63,664 nt of DNA from DATDPY01 sp964395765 (GTDB lineage Bacteria; Bacteroidota; Bacteroidia; Cytophagales; Cyclobacteriaceae), in the NCBI GenBank assembly GCA_964395765.1, contig CAYNCU010000001.1, positions 1 through 63,664 on the forward strand. The letters run 5' to 3'. Below, piece after piece: positions 62,751 to 63,664 of the stretch. The number at the start of each line of letters is the position of its first letter. Positions within the stretch are counted from its first letter, which is position 1. A program made the position numbers and the translations under genes. A model generated the notes under the pieces. That model had not been told where the DNA came from. It saw nothing but the letters and a program-made list of their open reading frames with translations, and did not search any database.

Positions 62751-63359
62751 ATGGAAAATCAATTACCGCTAATCGGCATACTGGTATTCGACGGCGTTCT
62801 GATTAATGAAGTGACGGCACCAATTGATGTATTTACGAAAACTGGAGCGAACGGCCAGAAATTATTTAATGTAATCCTGGTGGGGAAAGCTGAAAGAATC
62901 TGTAAAAGTGAAGAAGGTATACGTTTTCTTCCGGATAAAAATATTGAAAACTGCCCTGACCTGCACGTACTGATTGTGCCAGGATCCAGTCAACCGTATA
63001 AACAGATACAGGATAAGGAATTAATGCAATTTATCCGGAAGCAAAATGAAAAAACCGCCTATACAGCCAGTCATTGCGCCGGAGCTTTTTTTCTCGGTGA
63101 AGCTGGAATTGCCGATTACCGGCAGGTTGTAACTTACTGTGGCGGCCAGGAACAATTGAAACACGATTATCCTAAACTTGTCGTTCGTGACGACGCTATC
63201 CATTCCGTGGTATGTGACGGAAAAATCATTTCATCGAACGGAAATCTGGTCAGTTATCTGGCTTCCCTGGAATTGCTGGAAAAAATGAGCAGCAAGGAAC
63301 AGAGAAACAGGGTTGAGAATGAATTATTGATCAACAAACTATTTGAAAAAGTCGATTAA
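62751..63359 (+). CDS. DJ-1/PfpI family protein
   Basis: 202 aa. The family fold starts IGILVFDGVLINEVTAPIDVF and the nucleophile elbow is ASHCAGAFFLGEAG (Cys about 109). In many AraC-linked members this domain is a glutamine amidotransferase-like sensor or a glyoxalase/chaperone; which applies here is unknown. It lies between an AraC regulator and a VOC gene. Confidence 0.9.
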   Translation: MENQLPLIGILVFDGVLINEVTAPIDVFTKTGANGQKLFNVILVGKAERICKSEEGIRFLPDKNIENCPDLHVLIVPGSSQPYKQIQDKELMQFIRKQNEKTAYTASHCAGAFFLGEAGIADYRQVVTYCGGQEQLKHDYPKLVVRDDAIHSVVCDGKIISSNGNLVSYLASLELLEKMSSKEQRNRVENELLINKLFEKVD

Positions 63360-63393
63360 ATATTACTTTATTCACGCCTTAATATTATTTATA

Positions 63394-63664
63394 ATGAAAA
63401 AAATTGATGCAGAAACAAACATTTTAACATGGTTTGAAATTCCCGTTATTGATTCGGCAAGGGCAAAAAAATTTTATGAAACGATCCTTGATATTCAGAT
63501 GCAAACGGTTTTCATGGAAGAAACCGGGGAGGAATTAACATTTTTCCCATTCAATCCTGGAGTAATCCAGGCCACGTCAGGGCGTGTGACCGGAGTACTG
63601 GCAAAATCCATTAGATCTAAACCGTCGACCGGCGGAACCAGGGTGTACATTAATGCCAGCCCTG
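63394..63664 (+). CDS. VOC/glyoxalase-fold protein, cut by the window end
   Basis: The first 90 codons are present: MKKIDAETNILTWFEIPV, then SARAKKFYETILDIQMQTVF, the standard first VOC repeat, and GTRVYINASP at the edge. The rest lies beyond 63664. It is 34 bp after the DJ-1/PfpI gene and probably in the same run. Confidence 0.85.
   Translation, partial: MKKIDAETNILTWFEIPVIDSARAKKFYETILDIQMQTVFMEETGEELTFFPFNPGVIQATSGRVTGVLAKSIRSKPSTGGTRVYINASP

Noticed and set aside
1..63664. tRNA or rRNA genes
   Set aside because: No cloverleaf with the conserved GTTCGA-type T-arm or rRNA signature was seen by eye; a tRNAscan/Rfam run would settle it.

Overview
The window looks like a chromosomal segment of a free-living Bacteroidota (class Bacteroidia or close). 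The reasons are three components of the type IX secretion system (PorU, PorV, PorZ), SusC-style TonB-dependent receptor architecture, a BatD protein, the purH-mreBCD-mrdA-rodA block, CcmE of the CxxxY type, rare Shine-Dalgarno sequences, and several good matches to the Bacteroidota promoter (TTTG, 19-21 bp, TAnnTTTG). No rRNA, tRNA, CRISPR array, prophage or intact insertion sequence was recognised. The window is mostly core genome; the unusual material lies between genes.

Layout. 1-7718 (minus strand): metallo-beta-lactamase-fold hydrolase, pssA, porU, porV and a catalytically dead M16 peptidase homologue form one tightly packed run. 7929-13799 (plus): FAD oxidoreductase, a large propeller/barrel envelope protein, an alpha/beta hydrolase and a tetrapyrrole-methylase-fold methyltransferase. 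13975-16891: two OmpA-domain envelope proteins. 16905-17243: an array of palindromic repeats. 17269-21319: a thiamine uptake locus with two TPP riboswitches, one before a PnuC-family transporter plus a NadR-kinase-like protein, the other before a TonB-dependent receptor. 21380-26034: cytochrome c maturation genes ccmB, ccmC, ccmD, ccmE and ccmF. 26170-28929: DUF3179 lipoprotein, a possible small structured RNA, a DUF2520 dehydrogenase and an Nfu-type Fe-S carrier. 29071-36828: accessory metabolism and stress genes on the minus strand (SDR, AHSA1-VOC fusion with its ArsR repressor, CPBP, Gfo/Idh/MocA, DUF4386, lipase maturation factor). 37319-39769: an orphan acidic protein, a PEGA/SHOCT lipoprotein and about 800 bp of gene-free DNA. 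39770-43608: gltP-like symporter, aroC and batD. 44153-47718: tdk, porZ and recO. 48092-49099: a conserved hypothetical. 49277-56986: rodA, mrdA, mreD, mreC, mreB, purH and purN. 56988-63664: UbiA-family prenyltransferase, macro domain, proC, an EEP-family protein, rlmN, an AraC regulator, a DJ-1/PfpI protein and the start of a VOC protein cut by the window end.

How the genes work together. PorU (sortase), PorV (shuttle) and PorZ (cell-surface A-LPS delivery) are parts of one secretion and attachment machine, encoded here at two sites. The thiamine receptor brings thiamine across the outer membrane, the PnuC-family carrier across the inner membrane, and the kinase-like protein may trap it by phosphorylation; both transcription units carry a TPP aptamer. 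The Ccm proteins move and attach haem for c-type cytochromes. MreBCD, PBP2 and RodA form the elongasome.

Most notable: an 8-bp inverted repeat that would bury the receptor start codon just downstream of its TPP aptamer; the NadR-like kinase in a thiamine-controlled operon; two loci with five copies of the same heptamer about 50 nt upstream of a start codon; a candidate small RNA at 27320-27446; a pair of matching 16-bp operators before arsR; TTGA stop-start overlaps that use TTG start codons; and the palindromic repeat array with symmetrical 61/90/90/61-bp spacing.
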